Assembly (NCBI RefSeq): GCF_003576645.1
Contig: NC_044917.1
Span: forward strand, 3,386,359 to 3,450,358
From: Ipomoea triloba
Taxonomy: Eukaryota; Streptophyta; Magnoliopsida; Solanales; Convolvulaceae
Direction of reading: 5' to 3'
Length of the DNA: 64,000 nucleotides
In this document: one piece after another, positions 10,473 through 22,504 of the stretch
How the letters are laid out: each line of letters begins with the position of its first letter
Position numbering within the stretch: the first letter of the stretch is position 1
Notes under the pieces: model-generated
The model's input: only the letters and a program-made list of their open reading frames with translations
Told to the model about the DNA's origin: nothing
The model's database searches: none
Position numbers and translations under genes: made by a program

Positions 10473-12460
10473 GTTTGTATTCAGTTTAAAATTCATGTTA
10501 CTACCACTCACAAGTTAAAATTCATGTCCTCAAAATTTTCAGTTAATGTTTTATTGATTAGGAATTTAGGATTTTGTATTATATTTTTTATTGTGTTTGA
10601 CTTTATCAATTGTTATTTTGTTATTTACTTAATAATTAAATATTGTCTGTAATAATGAAACCTTTTGTGATTTTTGAAAGATTTAATGAATATTTTAAAT
10701 ATAGAAAACTAGTCAATATCGCATCCACTGAAACTCGAACTCACGCCCTTCTATATTTGTAATTTTTAAACTTTTGAATTTCAATATCTGAAAAGTGTGT
10801 TGGTGGGCTAGTCTGGCTTGTATATCCGCAATCCCTTCATTATGCAAGTTCGGCTTACAAAATGGTTACCTGATTTTGTTTGAAGGGTAAATTCAACAGC
10901 GCAGCTTAACATTAAATGTGGCGTTAATTGTTACGTAAATATAACATAATTAAATTATCTCTTTGCTACTGACTACAACTTATTGAGTAGCCACAAGTGC
11001 TTGATCTTGGCAAGTGGAATTAGAGTAGGTGTGATTAGGACGACCATGCATGCAGTTTGATAACAAGCATACACAGAGTTGCAGAAAAAAAAAAAAAAAC
11101 GTTTTCCAAATTTTAAAAAGTAAAATTGTGTAAATATGTTTTCAATTTTCCATTATGCATGTAATTAAAAAATAGAAATTCTCAATTACTAAACGTATTA
11201 GTATCTTAATTATATTGTAATTACATATAATGGAGATATATTTTGTTACATAAGTTTTTAATAAATTCATAAATTTTGTATTAAAGATTTTAATGAAACT
11301 CTAATTTTAAGATTAAATCCATCTCGTTGTCACGTTTAAAAAAAAATTAAGAACTATAATATTTTGTTGGACCTGTAATATTTTTGTATGAACACAAAAA
11401 ATATTATGGAGAATATTTTCACTAAAAACTATTAGATGTCATATTAAACAGTCTAACACAAAAATTATTCATATCTAAATAATAGATAAACAATTAATTT
11501 ATAAAATAAGTAATTGATACGCTAAAAGTGTTATTTCCCCTTTTACTACCATACTCATGAATTATTTAAGATATAGAAATCGAAGACATAATCTTTGAAA
11601 TCTCTCGATTAATTAAAAAGAAGATCGAGTGGAGGATGAATCCTCAAGCAAATAATATTTAAAGTCCATCACAAAGAAATATGAGAACCATGCCTTAGGT
11701 AATAATTTGTGGGAAAATTCAAACCATTGATCTAGTACCGTACTAAATTTAATGATTGAAAATAAAAATAAAAAATAACTTTGTAATATTTATAAAAATG
11801 ACCCTACTCATTTTACAAATTTGTAATATTTATAAAATGATCCCCTTCATTTTTTACACACATATTTTGCAAAAGACGGTCTCACTCAAAATTTACTCTT
11901 ATATAAATTAGTTAAAGAAATTCCAACAACTGGAATTGCACTTTTTTTTTTTTTTTAAAGCTTGCAATAGTCAAAGCCGAGCCATTAGCCTTACAAAAAA
12001 TCCATATCCCCTCGATCAGAAGGAATTAGAGATTTTTAATAAAAAAAAGTTTTAGTTATTGAAATTTAAGTATGGTACAGTTTCATAAGTGGTTTTATTA
12101 ATATTGCCGCAGTCAATCAAATTGGCAACAAAATACATTAAAGTCAATTCTAAACGAATTAGTCTTATAACTCTGTTACTTAATTAAATAATTATTTAAT
12201 AATTCTTGGAATTCCATCAATTCAAACTTTGGGATTAGTTATTGAATAATGTTATTTATATTTAAAAATATATTTATGATCTAACCTAACATTAATTTAT
12301 GATAGAGGATGTAAACTAATCTAGGTTATCTATAACAACTCAAACAAAAAATGCTAATAGACTATACTTATAAGAAGTTAAACTTGAAACATTGTAATTA
12401 GCTAGTCAACTATCCGATTAAATTAGTTAAAGTTACGGATTATCCAATCTAACTTAACTA
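10063..12460. other. Intergenic, AT-rich, no gene seen
   Basis: Contains an (ATT)n run at about 10434-10472, homopolymers near 11085 and 11940, and a short near-duplicate pair of ttgtaatatttataaaatga-like segments at about 11780-11850. The longest open frame arises from the ATT repeat. No splice-linked coding sequence was recognised. Confidence 0.5.
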
Positions 12461-12461
12461 C

Positions 12462-12463
<2 letters not shown>

Positions 12464-12494
<31 letters not shown>
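12464..12494. repeat. (GT)n-(TA)n microsatellite
   Basis: gtgtgtgtgtgtg runs directly into tatatatatata. Confidence 0.85.
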
Positions 12495-12567
12495 ATCAAA
12501 TGAGTCCACCACCTTTCTATGAGTCCGTGTGAACAAATCTAAGTCATTGAATGTTTAAGATCAATGA

Positions 12568-12662
12568 TTTAGATTTCGCCAGCGGTGCATCGCCAACTGT
12601 GCAAGTGAAGTGCACAGCATATACAGTTGCTGTGCACAATTACACAATTGATGAAATCTAAG
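12568..12662. repeat. Short foldback, gatttcgcca type
   Basis: tagatttcgccagcggtgca at the left is mirrored by an imperfect gatgaaatcta at the right, and gtgaagtgcacag by ctgtgcacaatt in the centre. A second copy lies at 22.51-22.61 kb at the edge of the SAUR duplicate, with better-preserved arms (ttggcaaaatcta). Confidence 0.5.
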
Positions 12663-12961
12663 TAATTGATCTCAAGAATATAATTTCTTATGATTACGTA
12701 TGGCTTAATTATGACGGATTGGCTTAAATTCCATTACTGGAAGTAAATGTCAATAATTTAACATGATTATGTCTGACTTAACACGGGGTGGCTTAGACCA
12801 TGTCATACGTAATTAGTTGTAACATTTTCTTTCTTAATCACTTTTTAGTCAATCGGTTATATTATATTATATCGCCAAATTGCATCGTTAGCTGCCAAAT
12901 TAGCCGAGTTCACATTGCCCCTTCAGTTCACACCTCCATTTCCGTTTCATTAATCCAATCC

Positions 12962-12969
12962 TATAAATA
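12962..12969 (+). promoter_or_regulatory. TATA box of the second SAUR gene
   Basis: TATAAATA about 60 bases before the ATG at 13028. The surrounding 400-plus bases are conserved in the duplicate at 22.6-23.0 kb, where the box is shifted slightly to ctataaaatacc. Confidence 0.7.
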
Positions 12970-13027
12970 CCCCAATGCAAGTTTAATTAATTACCCAATT
13001 AACTTTATAATCCAAATTAAAGCTGAA

Positions 13028-13354
13028 ATGGGTCTCATAGCGCTAAGCATGGGCAAGAAGCAGAGAGAGAAGAGTTGCGCTTACAAGAAATTAAGCGGCG
13101 GCGGCGGAGGGCGGCCGGGAGTTTGCCGGAAAGGGTACGTGCCGGTGATAGTAGGGCCGTCGGAGGAAGAAGAAGAAGAAGAAAGGGAGCGGATAATGAT
13201 TCCGATGAAGCTGATGATGCATCCTTGTATTATTAATCTCCTCGAATCCTCGGCTGTGGAGCTCGGTTACGACCAGCCCGGAACTCTGAGAATCCAGTGC
13301 GACGTTCAGGGCTTCAAAGCACTGCTCGACTCCATCTCCCCACGGCGCCGATAG
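13028..13354 (+). CDS. SAUR-family auxin-responsive protein
   Basis: Single exon, 108 residues. The start is the ATG in gctgaaATGGGTCTC, chosen because the upstream frame runs through AT-rich promoter sequence and the TATA box. Residues 1-35 are a basic, glycine-rich leader. The SAUR domain runs from about 36 to 102: KGYVPVIVG, a six-glutamate insertion loop, RIMIPMKLMMHPCIINLL, SAVELGYDQPGTLRIQCDV and FKALLDSI. The C-terminus is short and basic (SPRRR). The acidic run makes the loop between the first two strands unusually charged. The gene lies immediately left of the GH5 array on the opposite strand. Its promoter and first 18 codons are duplicated at 22.5-23.0 kb, so it belongs to the segment that was amplified with GH5. 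Confidence 0.92.
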   Translation: MGLIALSMGKKQREKSCAYKKLSGGGGGRPGVCRKGYVPVIVGPSEEEEEEERERIMIPMKLMMHPCIINLLESSAVELGYDQPGTLRIQCDVQGFKALLDSISPRRR

Positions 13355-13522
13355 ATACGTAATTTAACGTTGTATGTAGTACTATATATAAATGTTTTGA
13401 TGCTCGATCGGTGTTTGCAGTATAATATGTATAGCTAACCAGGCTAGTATACATGTTTTTACGAAATATATTATATGAATATATAGATATGCAGTGGAGA
13501 TCAGATCAGTATATATATTTTT

Positions 13523-13926
13523 GAGTTAATTCCATTTTTGATCCCAGATTTATAAGTGACAGTCCACTTTTAGTCCTATTTTATTAAAACATCCACTTTT
13601 GGTACTAGTATTATGACATGATCATTTTTTGTCCTTTAACAACAAAACAGTTTAAATATGGTCAAATACAATAATATTTCGGACTTTACTTGTTGATGTT
13701 TTCAAAAAAATAAACATACAAAATATAGCTGTTCAACATACTTTGTATAAATAAAAAAAGATTGAAATATTTTTGTATTTAACAATATTTCAACAATTAA
13801 GTTGAAGGAGGACTAAAAATGGTCATGTTACAATAATACTATGACAAAAAATGAAGGTGTTCTAGTAAAAAAGGGTTAAAAGTGGATTGTCATCTATAAA
13901 TCTATGACGAAAAATGGAATTAACTC
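13523..13926. mobile_element. Mutator-like foldback MITE, copy next to the SAUR gene
   Basis: Starts gagttaattccatttttgat and ends aaaaatggaattaactc. Long imperfect inverted arms include acagtccacttttagtcc and its mirror near the right end. The flanks do not match each other (atatattttt versus atagacgacg). The right flank is GH5 signal-peptide sequence, so this copy marks a rearrangement breakpoint, not a simple insertion. Confidence 0.75.
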
Positions 13927-14003
13927 ATAGACGACGAGGATGAAAACATAGTTGGTCCTTCATGGTTGGTAGTGTATCCATCTTCTTGTACTATGCATAT
14001 ATT
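13927..14003 (-). pseudogene. Relic of a GH5 first exon
   Basis: Bases agacgacgaggatgaaaaca, then ATG at 13961-13963 and tgtatccatcttcttg match the signal-peptide end and 5' leader of the GH5 array genes, especially GH5-C. The reading frame after the ATG is shifted (minus-strand ATGAAGGACC where the genes have ATGAAGCCC), and the rest of the gene is absent. It shows that another GH5 gene once stood here. Confidence 0.8.
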
Positions 14004-15016
14004 ATGGAATGCGGTGGTATTTAAGAAAAAAAATGAATAATATATTAGAGAGTAAAGTAGAAAAAATAATACTCCGTAAAAAAAATTATTAAAGTAAAAA
14101 TAATATGAACTAATAATTTCAACATAAAATTTGAACCAACATTTTTAGTTCCTATTAGAAACCTAATTAACTTAGATATTAATGACAAGTTTGGGACTAA
14201 ATTCCAACAATATAATTTATATCGTTAAATATTAACGGATTACAGCAGGATTGCTCCATTTTTACAATTTTTTTTAATAAAGTTCAAATTTTCTTACAAT
14301 TGTTTTGCTAATTACTACTCCGTAATTAGTAATTACCAGCATGAGAGTGTAAGAGATAGTTAACTGGCGGTGGGAGCCCTAGAACCATAAAACCCACTTC
14401 AGCATCCGTAAGCCTGGGCATGCTGGACCCCGGCCCAGATTTATGTTTGATTGATCCATCCACTTGTGTACATGAGACAAATTATAACGTGGATTCGGAT
14501 CCACCTTATAAGGTGAACACGAGTTTAAAAATATACTATTTATATATTGGATGTTCACAATTTAAATTTTATAATGTATTTTTTAATACACTCTAACATA
14601 TTCATAGTGTATGTTTAATAATTATGTCAATTTTGATTAGGGTGTGGTTCGAATTAAAACCTTAAATCAATTAGTTAAAGAATAACAAAGAGTTAACAAA
14701 ATATTCGGTTAGTAAAGTTTACACCGAGTGAAATGATATTTAAGAAAAGTAAATGATATAATAGAGAGTAAAATAAGAAAAAATAAAAAAAAAATATTAA
14801 AATCAAAATAATATGAACCATTCATTTCAACAAACAATTACACCAACAACATTTTTTTTAGTTGCTGTTAAAACCAAACTTTATTGGTTCTTATTTGATT
14901 TGTAGAATTGTAGATGTAGATATTCATTTACAACAACATTTTTTTTAGTTGCGGTTATGATATAACTTTTATTAGATTTGTAGATATTATATATTATTAG
15001 TGCCAAATAACATTAA
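14004..15016. other. 3' flank of GH5-A, duplicated downstream of GH5-B
   Basis: From gaatgcggtggtatttaaga onward this sequence parallels 24.13-24.70 kb, including attacagcaggattg and tgttttgctaattactactc. AT-rich and non-coding. It should hold the polyadenylation region of GH5-A (minus strand), but I cannot point to a single signal. Confidence 0.6.
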
Positions 15017-18000
15017 TTAGATGGAGGAGACGCGGAGATGATCGGAGATGGGATTAGAGGCTGTGAAATTGATATAACCATTGTTGATCATCCACTCCAA
15101 ACTCCAGTGATTCCCGACATGCTTGAGCGTCCAATACGCCCAACCAAACGTGGCCCGATCAAAAACTTCCAGCTGGGCCTTAACAAATCGCTGATACTCT
15201 TCCTTTGTGGCGTTCGGAACCATCCACTCGCCCGTCCATTCTGCCACGAAACTAAGAGGCCCGTTTGAGGTTGTCACGGCACTCACCACCTCTTGGCAGT
15301 GGGTGTAAACGTCGTTGATGGTGTCGTGCACCGTCCAGTGATCGAAGTTGTAGAGATGGACGTCGAGGACGGCCCGCTCGAGCTGGGCGGCGAAGGGGAG
15401 AAACTCCGTCACGTTTAGAGCCCCCATCCGAGTGGCCATCACCACGTACGCCGTGGATGAGTGCCGCCGAACCGCATCGTAACCGGCTTTGTAGTACGAC
15501 ATCACTGTCTCTGGTGAAATCCACAGCGAAGGCTCGTTCATCAGCCCTATCGAGTATAGACTAGGGTTCTTCGCGTACCTAGCTAATTCAAAAATGTATA
15601 TATATATATATATATATAATTAGCTGGATTATGCTTAATTGGGATATATATGATACATGGGTTCGGTCTCAGCTAGCAGCGTCTTTATTAGTACTGTTAA
15701 AGTGAGCTAAATCCCACGGGCTGATCTGCACCCGTTCCGCGATGAGGCGGGTTAGAACTATAAAAAATTTGACCCGCGAAGGAATAGGTCTAACAGGCCT
15801 AGCTTGCTAAGGCCCATTGCTCGCGTGGGCTGTGGGTCGGCCCACGGGCCCACCCTATTTTTTTTAATAAAAATATATGTATTAAGTACACAGTGTATAT
15901 ATACATTATGTACTGTGTACACATGAATATATATATATATATATATTCATGTGATATATATTTAGTTGTGCCCGCGAGGCCCCACAACCCACGTGGGACG
16001 AGTTAGAATGGTAAGAATCTTAGCTGGCGGGTTTTACGGACCGACCCGTAAAATCCATTAGAAATTAGGTCTGCGATAGAGCGGACTGGTCTACTTCGAA
16101 AATACTAGTCATGCATGGATGGTAGTATACGTACCTAGCAGCCAGAAACTCTATGACTGCAACTGTTGGCGATATGCTGTCTATGCCCCATCCCGTAGTC
16201 CCATCTCGGGAGGCGCTGAGCGCAAAACCAGTTTGAGATCCTGGTGCAGCGTGCAGTTCTAATAAAACCTTCAGTCCATATTTCCTATAATAGATCACAT
16301 CAGATCAGATTATTAAGGTTTGATTTTTTAAAATTCAAAACATCAAATAAGTAATTTTAATTTTCAAGATCGAGGCGTTGAATGTATATATGATACGCAC
16401 GTAGCCCATAAAAAAGCATTGTCTAAAGTCTTCAAGGATCCCCCCACGAAGGGCTTTGGAGGGTTCGGATCGTAAGCAATCCACCACCCAAGTGGTATTC
16501 TCACTGCATTTAGTCCATTGTTGGAGATCCATTTGAAGTCCTCTTCCACTATGAATGTGTCCCAGTGTTCCTATACATATAATAATTAATATCAACATTT
16601 ACTATATATATTTAAACTTTAGCTGTAACAATGCATATTTAAGTCTTCAAGAAAGTGAAGTTGGCGATAATTACAAAAATCTCATTGTATTTTTTTTTTT
16701 TTAATATGATCTTATATATATGTCCGATTTTTACAGATGTAAGGCTGATATTAGTTTTCTTAGCTTCTACGGGTGTATTCTCAACAGGTCATAAGCATGT
16801 GTGTGCGCGCGCGTGTCTAAAATAACTTACTAATATACACTATTATTCATATAGATATATGTACATACCCTCATAACTTTTGGTGCCATCACTGGACCAT
16901 AGCCATTTGTAATTTGATATTCTCCATCGAATGCACTAAAGGTTGTCATGATGAAAATTGAGGGATCATCGTCATCCCATCGCTCATTCCCATTACAATC
17001 TGCAGTGACGAGCTCCTCTGTCTTTACCTAAGAAAATATTATTATATTTTCATTAATCGAACAATATAAAAAAGACATTTTCATAATTTAAAAAAGGCAA
17101 AAATTAAAGCCTATAAAAAATAATAATAATAATAAAAGCAAGGGCTATAATCCTTTAAGTTTAAAATGTATTATTATTATTAATTAGAGAAATTTTTATA
17201 ATAAAAAAATTTTAAAAATAAAGAATTTATGTTTTTTAAATACATTTTTCAATTTGAATAATAAATTAATAATAAAAAATTAAAAATTTCACGAAAATTA
17301 AAATAAACGCAATCTTAATTTCTTAGTTTTGCTCAAAAAATTGAAAAAACACCCAATAAGGATTCCATCAAAAATTAAATGAAACTTTTCTACCAATTTA
17401 GAATAACTTTAGTTGACTTTATCATATGAGAACTATTCCCAATTAAAAATTTGTGACTTTATCATATGAGAACTACTCCCCAATTAAAAGTTTGTGCACA
17501 AATTGAAATTAACGATATGCAAGATCTGATGGTTTGAATTTGTTCATAGATTCTCGATCACCTGAACATGGTTCTAATGGAAGTCGGACCCTACCTATTA
17601 AATATAACTCTGCAAATTTTGAAAATAATAATATATTAGGTATGTGGAAGAAAAGTACTCAAAAAAAAAAAAAGGTATGTGAAAGAAATAATGACATAAT
17701 CATTCTAAAAAATTCACATTACATCCAAAAATATTGTTTTAGATAATGATATTCTTAGAATCAAATGCTCAATTATAGTATTGCGGTCCGTACAAACGAT
17801 GATTAATCTGAGTATGATACAAGCTTAAAGGTGTCTCATAAAATTAGAGCTTGTCCAGGTTCCTAAGATGGATGGAATATAATGGCTTAACTAGTTGAAT
17901 TTTTTAAAAGTAATGTGGGAAATTCGCAGCCACCATATTGATACACACCGAGTAAATCTATAATATATAATAGTACCTAAAATATACTCGGTATAAGATA

Positions 18001-19058
18001 TGCAAATCACACTAGAAAGACACATGCCAGTATGCTAAGGGACTCAATTAAAATGATGTTGATAAAAATTAAAATCGTGGTAAACTATGTTTGGTCCACT
18101 AAGACACCTCTTTTCGGTCAATTACATACATTTCTCATCACATGCAAAAATAAAAAAAGACGAACATATTAAAAAACATAAGAAGCTAAGAATAACAATT
18201 AGGTAGGAAAGAAAATATGTTTATAAAATTATATTTGGTGAGGGTATGCACCTGTAAGAAAAACCCATTGGAGGCCTTAATCCGAACACGGTTTGGGTCA
18301 TCGGAGTTTCTAAGAATCATAAATGTTTCCGATATACACGGTGTGTTTTCGACAGCCACGAGGTTGACTCCGTCGGTCGTGTCTAATCCGACGAATTGAT
18401 TGTTGTGCACCCTGAAGTTAAAGGTGGTCTCATTGATTCTCCACAACTACAAGAATAATTAAGTGAATATTACAAACAGATTAATGGATAATCAAGCGGG
18501 TTTAACCTTAAAGATGATCACAACCCCCATTTTTTGGGACATTAATTTCAACGAATATAATTTTTACTCTGAAAGTTTCCGATGACATAGCAAAAATTTT
18601 ATTAGCAACTAAGATCGTCCCGCCGCCGTGCTCTGCAGAGAGATACTTTCCGAGCGTAACAGATTTAAATTGGACTGTACTTCCATCCTGGGAAGCAGTT
18701 TCAATACAAGAGTTAATAATAATTAATTACTTCAACAACAACATTAATTAATGACAAACTAAGTAATCAAAGATACTGTATTGTAACAGAGTTAGTAGTT
18801 AGTAGTTAAAAAAAAAGTGATCGAATATAGTAGGAGGAGCTAGCGAATTGAACGGACCAGGAGATCTCTGTTGGGAATGGCGTCAAAGAGAGAAGGCTTC
18901 ATCCACCCTTCAGTGACTAGCCAGCCGCCGAGATTAACAGCGCGAACCCGGAAGCCGTTGGAAGCCGCCGGAGTGGCGACCGTCGCCTGAGAAATTGAGA
19001 GTATGCAACAGACGAGAATGAAAACATAGTTGGGTTTCATGGTCGGTAGTGTATCCAT
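15017..19058 (-). CDS. GH5-A: GH5 beta-glucosidase with fascin-like domain (glucan 1,3-beta-glucosidase type)
   Basis: Seven exons, all GT-AG: 18858-19058, 18568-18687, 18252-18446, 16869-17027, 16401-16570, 16135-16284 and 15017-15578, giving 518 residues. Residues 1 to ~30 are a signal peptide; VRAVNLGGWLVTEGW is the first GH5 strand. Residues ~68-172 form a fascin-like beta-trefoil module (YLSAEHGGGTILVAN, NQFVGLD, ASNGFFLQ). The barrel resumes with NAVRIPLGWW, LHAAPGSQ, LMNEP (acid/base Glu347), DVHLYNF, SFVAEW (nucleophile Glu445) and FGWAYW. These motifs match the residues known in family-5 exo-beta-1,3-glucanases. Rice GH5BG, the characterised relative, is a stress-responsive apoplastic beta-glucosidase. 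N-glycosylation sequons NVT, NAT and NFT support secretion. Oddity: Ala replaces the Gly found before the nucleophile in the other five copies. Closest paralogue by eye is GH5-B. Confidence 0.92.
17639..17688. repeat. Micro-insertion with poly(A) and 15-base target duplication (GH5-A intron 3)
   Basis: ggtatgtggaagaaa (17639-17653) and ggtatgtgaaagaaa (17674-17688) flank a 20-base insert of agtactc plus 13 A. GH5-B has a single unoccupied ggtatgtgaaagaaa at about 28704. Confidence 0.8.
17776..17858 (+). mobile_element. SINE family 2, 3' portion (GH5-A intron 3)
   Basis: attatagtattgcggtccgt leads into gatgattaatctgagtatga and acaagcttaaaggtgtctca. This is the same insertion as in GH5-B (28879-28980) and GH5-D, but here the right end and second target copy have been lost. 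Confidence 0.6.
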
Positions 19059-19107
19059 CTTCTTGTCTGTGCATATGTTATTCTATCAATTCTGATAGTT
19101 TTGCCTG

Positions 19108-19115
19108 TTTTTATA
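19108..19115 (-). promoter_or_regulatory. TATA box of GH5-A
   Basis: TATAAAAA on the minus strand, 50-57 bases before the ATG, implying a very short leader. The same box at the same distance occurs in GH5-B, GH5-D and GH5-E. The adjacent upstream block (catgccacaaaggaaattg on the plus strand) is conserved among A-D and one relic. Confidence 0.7.
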
Positions 19116-19139
19116 CAAGCCTAACTCGTTTTCCATGCA

Positions 19140-21850
19140 ACAAAGGAAATTTGAAGGGTGTGTTTGATTGGCACATGGGAATGGAATTGGAATTGGAGTC
19201 AAATACTTTCTTTTAGTAATGAGTTTTGGTGAAAGTATTTTAAAAGTTTGGTAGTAATTAAGGTGGAATTGAATATGATTACAAATATTAGTGTTTGGTT
19301 ATTATTAACCATATAGTGGGAATACAAGTTTTAAACGTACAAAAACAAAAAATTACGGCAATTGATCCTAAGGGGGTGTCACAGTTGTGTTGTATCTCAA
19401 TACGGGTCGGATCAACATAATTTAGGTCATAAAAATCAATCAAAGACCAACTGATCATAATAGTAACTATGACTCATATTATGTTGATCCAACTCGTCTC
19501 ATAGATTATGAGACTGTCCCACACAAGTTTTTGCCAATATAATGACATTCAAAGCACCAATATGAACAAAAATAAAAAAAAATCAAAACAAAAATCTAAA
19601 AGCACTAAACATAAAATCAGATTACCAATAAAATGAAAGGTAATCAAATTTCATAGTTGTGTTTTAAAAAATTATCAATACTCCTTAGTTAATTGTGAAG
19701 TTATTAGAACAAGTTCAAGAGATACAATTTAGAAGCTAAGCCATCTTCTCTTCTGAAAATTCTCCCTAAATTCTTTGCTCTTCCTTCTTCAGCTACAAGA
19801 AGAACTTGTGTTCTACCTTATTCTTGTTTTCAGGGTTTAATCGTTAAGTACTCAACTTTCAAATTGAAATTAGTTTTATCTTCAGAAATCTAGGTTACGA
19901 AGTCCCAAGCACTTTATGGAGGTAACAAATAAAGTTTTAAGAAAAATGTAAGTATCACAATACTCTAATTTATTAACTCGAAAAATTTATTTATTTTTCG
20001 TGGTTGTATTTATTATTAATATTTTGTGTTGAGAAGCATGCTGCTTGCTATGCCACAAAGGAACTAGTAAATTTCCTCCATCACAATTTATTTTATATTT
20101 CAGACTACACCAAAAGCATCATTTAGCAGCGATTAGAAACCACCGCTAAGCTAAATATGTCTATTAATTTATTAATTTTAATAATAGTAGCAGTTATTAC
20201 CGTTCCTAAATATATCTATTTATTTATTATTTAAAATAATAGTGGTGTTCTAACCACCTCTAAATGTTTTTCTTTATTTATTTCTTTAAAATATTAGTGG
20301 CTATTAAGGCCGGGTTGCTAGCCATTTTTTTTTCATAATTAAATATTTTTGTTGTTGTTTTAAAACTACCACTAAAAATATATATTTTTAAAAATTATGT
20401 TGTTATAATTTTACCAGAAATCTCTATATTCAAAAGTGTATTGCAATCACAATTAAACTTTAAACACATTTAATTTGAAAGAAAATCAATTGTAACTACT
20501 ATTTGTTAAATATTACTGTAACATTTAACAATATTCAACAATATTTTAGCATAGTACACTATGTATTAATTAAATTTCATACCAAACCAAAAATATTTAT
20601 ATATGAAGATATAAAGTAATATAGTTTACTCAACCTAATATATATATTATGTAGAATATTGTCCGTTAACATGATGAATAGAGGATGAATATTACTTTTT
20701 ACCCCTTCATGGGATACCTGTATACATTAAAAAAACTATATAGTTTACAAACCCATTAAAATATAAAATTAGCAGGAGAGCAATTAATGCTAGAGGGCTA
20801 GTGATAGAAGGGTAAAATTGAGTTAATATATTCATTTTATCCTGAAAAACTTGGACTACAACGCTCATAACACTTTTGATGAAATAGTAAATAAGATTAA
20901 AAAAAAACAAAATTTTGAGTATCATACGAGTTGATTTTTTATTTATTATTATTTTTTATTTATTATTATTATTTTTTTTTACAAATAGGAAATCAATAAG
21001 CTATATATTTGAAAGTTAGAGCAAAGAAATAACAAAGTTAGAAGGGACATCATCTTAACACTGGGCGTCATATTGAGATCCAGCAACTTTAGCAAGCACA
21101 TGAATCTCGTTCACTGAACACATAATATGATAACCTAGTTCACTGAACGCCTAATATGATAATACTGAAAAATTGTGAGTACCATACAACTTGAATTTAT
21201 TAATCGGTAACTTGTTTTTTGTTTTTTTTGTGTGCGCGCTTGTATTTATTATTAATATTTCGTGTTGAGAAGCCTGCTGCTTTCCATGCCACAAAGGAAA
21301 TTGTAAATTTCCTCCATATAATAGCAACTTATTTTATAATACTGTAGCTATCTGGTAACCTAGATAGTTAATTTATTAGCTAGCATTTGTACTGTCACAT
21401 TTATTATTAATATTTCGTGTAGCTATATGGAAAGCTTGCTGATTGCTTTCCATGCCAACTTATTTTATAATACTGTAGCTATATGGGAAGCCTGCTGCTT
21501 GCTTTCCATGCCACAAAGGAAATTGTAAATTATCTGGTTACCTAGATAGTTAATTTATTAGACTCGAACCTGTGACTTTCCATTTGAAATGATAACAGTA
21601 ATTCTATTAGATCATAAGGTATTTGACATCGAATATTGATTATTATTTATCTAACATTTTCTATATATGAGATAACCCAATGGGGTAACTCAAGTGGCAA
21701 GTGAGCTCTCTTTCGATTCTCACAAGTGACGATTAGGGGGAAGCTCCTGTGCCTCTCGGAAGGCAACACAACGATACTCATGGAAGCATGGACACACACG
21801 CCTATAAAATCATCGGTTAATGATGAGATGACGACTTTAATAATTAATAG
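19140..21850. repeat. Array spacer, type 1, with CACTA-like terminus
   Basis: Three shared parts are visible. At 19150-19320 there is a decayed gtgtttgattggcacatggg MITE end. At about 20103, gactacaccaaaagcatcat followed by tagcagcgattagaaaccac resembles a CACTA-superfamily end with subterminal inverted motifs. From about 21240 a gcctgctgctttccatgcca block is duplicated internally several times. The whole recurs upstream of GH5-B and GH5-D. At 21660-21760 a tRNA-like aatggggtaactcaagtggc stretch is absent from the sister copies at 49.9 and 57.0 kb. No gene seen. Confidence 0.6.
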
Positions 21851-21860
21851 ATTAAATTTA

Positions 21861-22265
21861 GAGTTAATTTCATTTTTGGTCATAGATTTATAGGTGACAA
21901 TCTACTTTTGGTCCTTTTTTATTAGAGCATCCACTTTTGGTCCTAGTATTATTGTGGCATGACCAATTTTGGTCCTTTATTAACAAATCAGTTTAAATAT
22001 CGTTAAATACAATGACATTTCGGTCTTCAATTATGAATGTTTTCAAAAAAATATAATAAACATAAAAAATATAGCGGTTCAACATACTTTGTATAAAAGA
22101 GATTGAAATGTATTTGTATTTAACGATATTTCAACGATTTTGTTGCTGGAGGACCAAAATTGGTCATGCCACAATAATACTATGACCAAAAGTGGATGTT
22201 CTAATAAAAAAGGACTAAAAGTGGATTGTCACCTATAAATTTAGGACCAAAAATGGAATTAACTC
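21861..22265. mobile_element. Mutator-like foldback MITE with 10-base target duplication
   Basis: Starts gagttaatttcatttttggt and ends aaaaatggaattaactc. It is flanked on both sides by attaaattta (21851-21860 and 22266-22275). The unoccupied site is seen once in each sister spacer, in agattaaatttattatactt near 33696 and 50032. The interior holds a mirrored ggtcatgccacaataatact pair. Non-coding. A 9-10 base duplication fits the Mutator superfamily. Confidence 0.85.
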
Positions 22266-22504
22266 ATTAAATTTATTATACTTTCCTAATTAAAGATTGG
22301 ATATGATACATCAATTTAATTAGGTATATTAATGCAAATGGTAATTTTATCCTTTTGAATGTTTGTTGCATTCTATTCCTTAATGGAGCCAAATATAATA
22401 ATATAATTCTTAAAATCTATTCTTGCAATTAATGAACTAATGCAAATGAAATTGTATTCCTTCAAAATTCATTATGTGACCAAATGTGTTGAGCCATTCA
22501 ATAT

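Noticed and set aside
10359..10652. 97-codon hydrophobic frame on the plus strand
   Set aside because: It is created by the (ATT)n run and surrounding AT-rich sequence; no membrane-protein family pattern or promoter.
14004..15016. Additional GH5 exons in the 3' flank of GH5-A
   Set aside because: No NEP, SFVGEW or FGWAYW motif is found there; similarity is only to the flank of GH5-B.
20103..21060. Complete CACTA transposon in the type 1 spacers
   Set aside because: Only one terminus-like end with subterminal words is visible; no second end, 3-base duplication or transposase was found.
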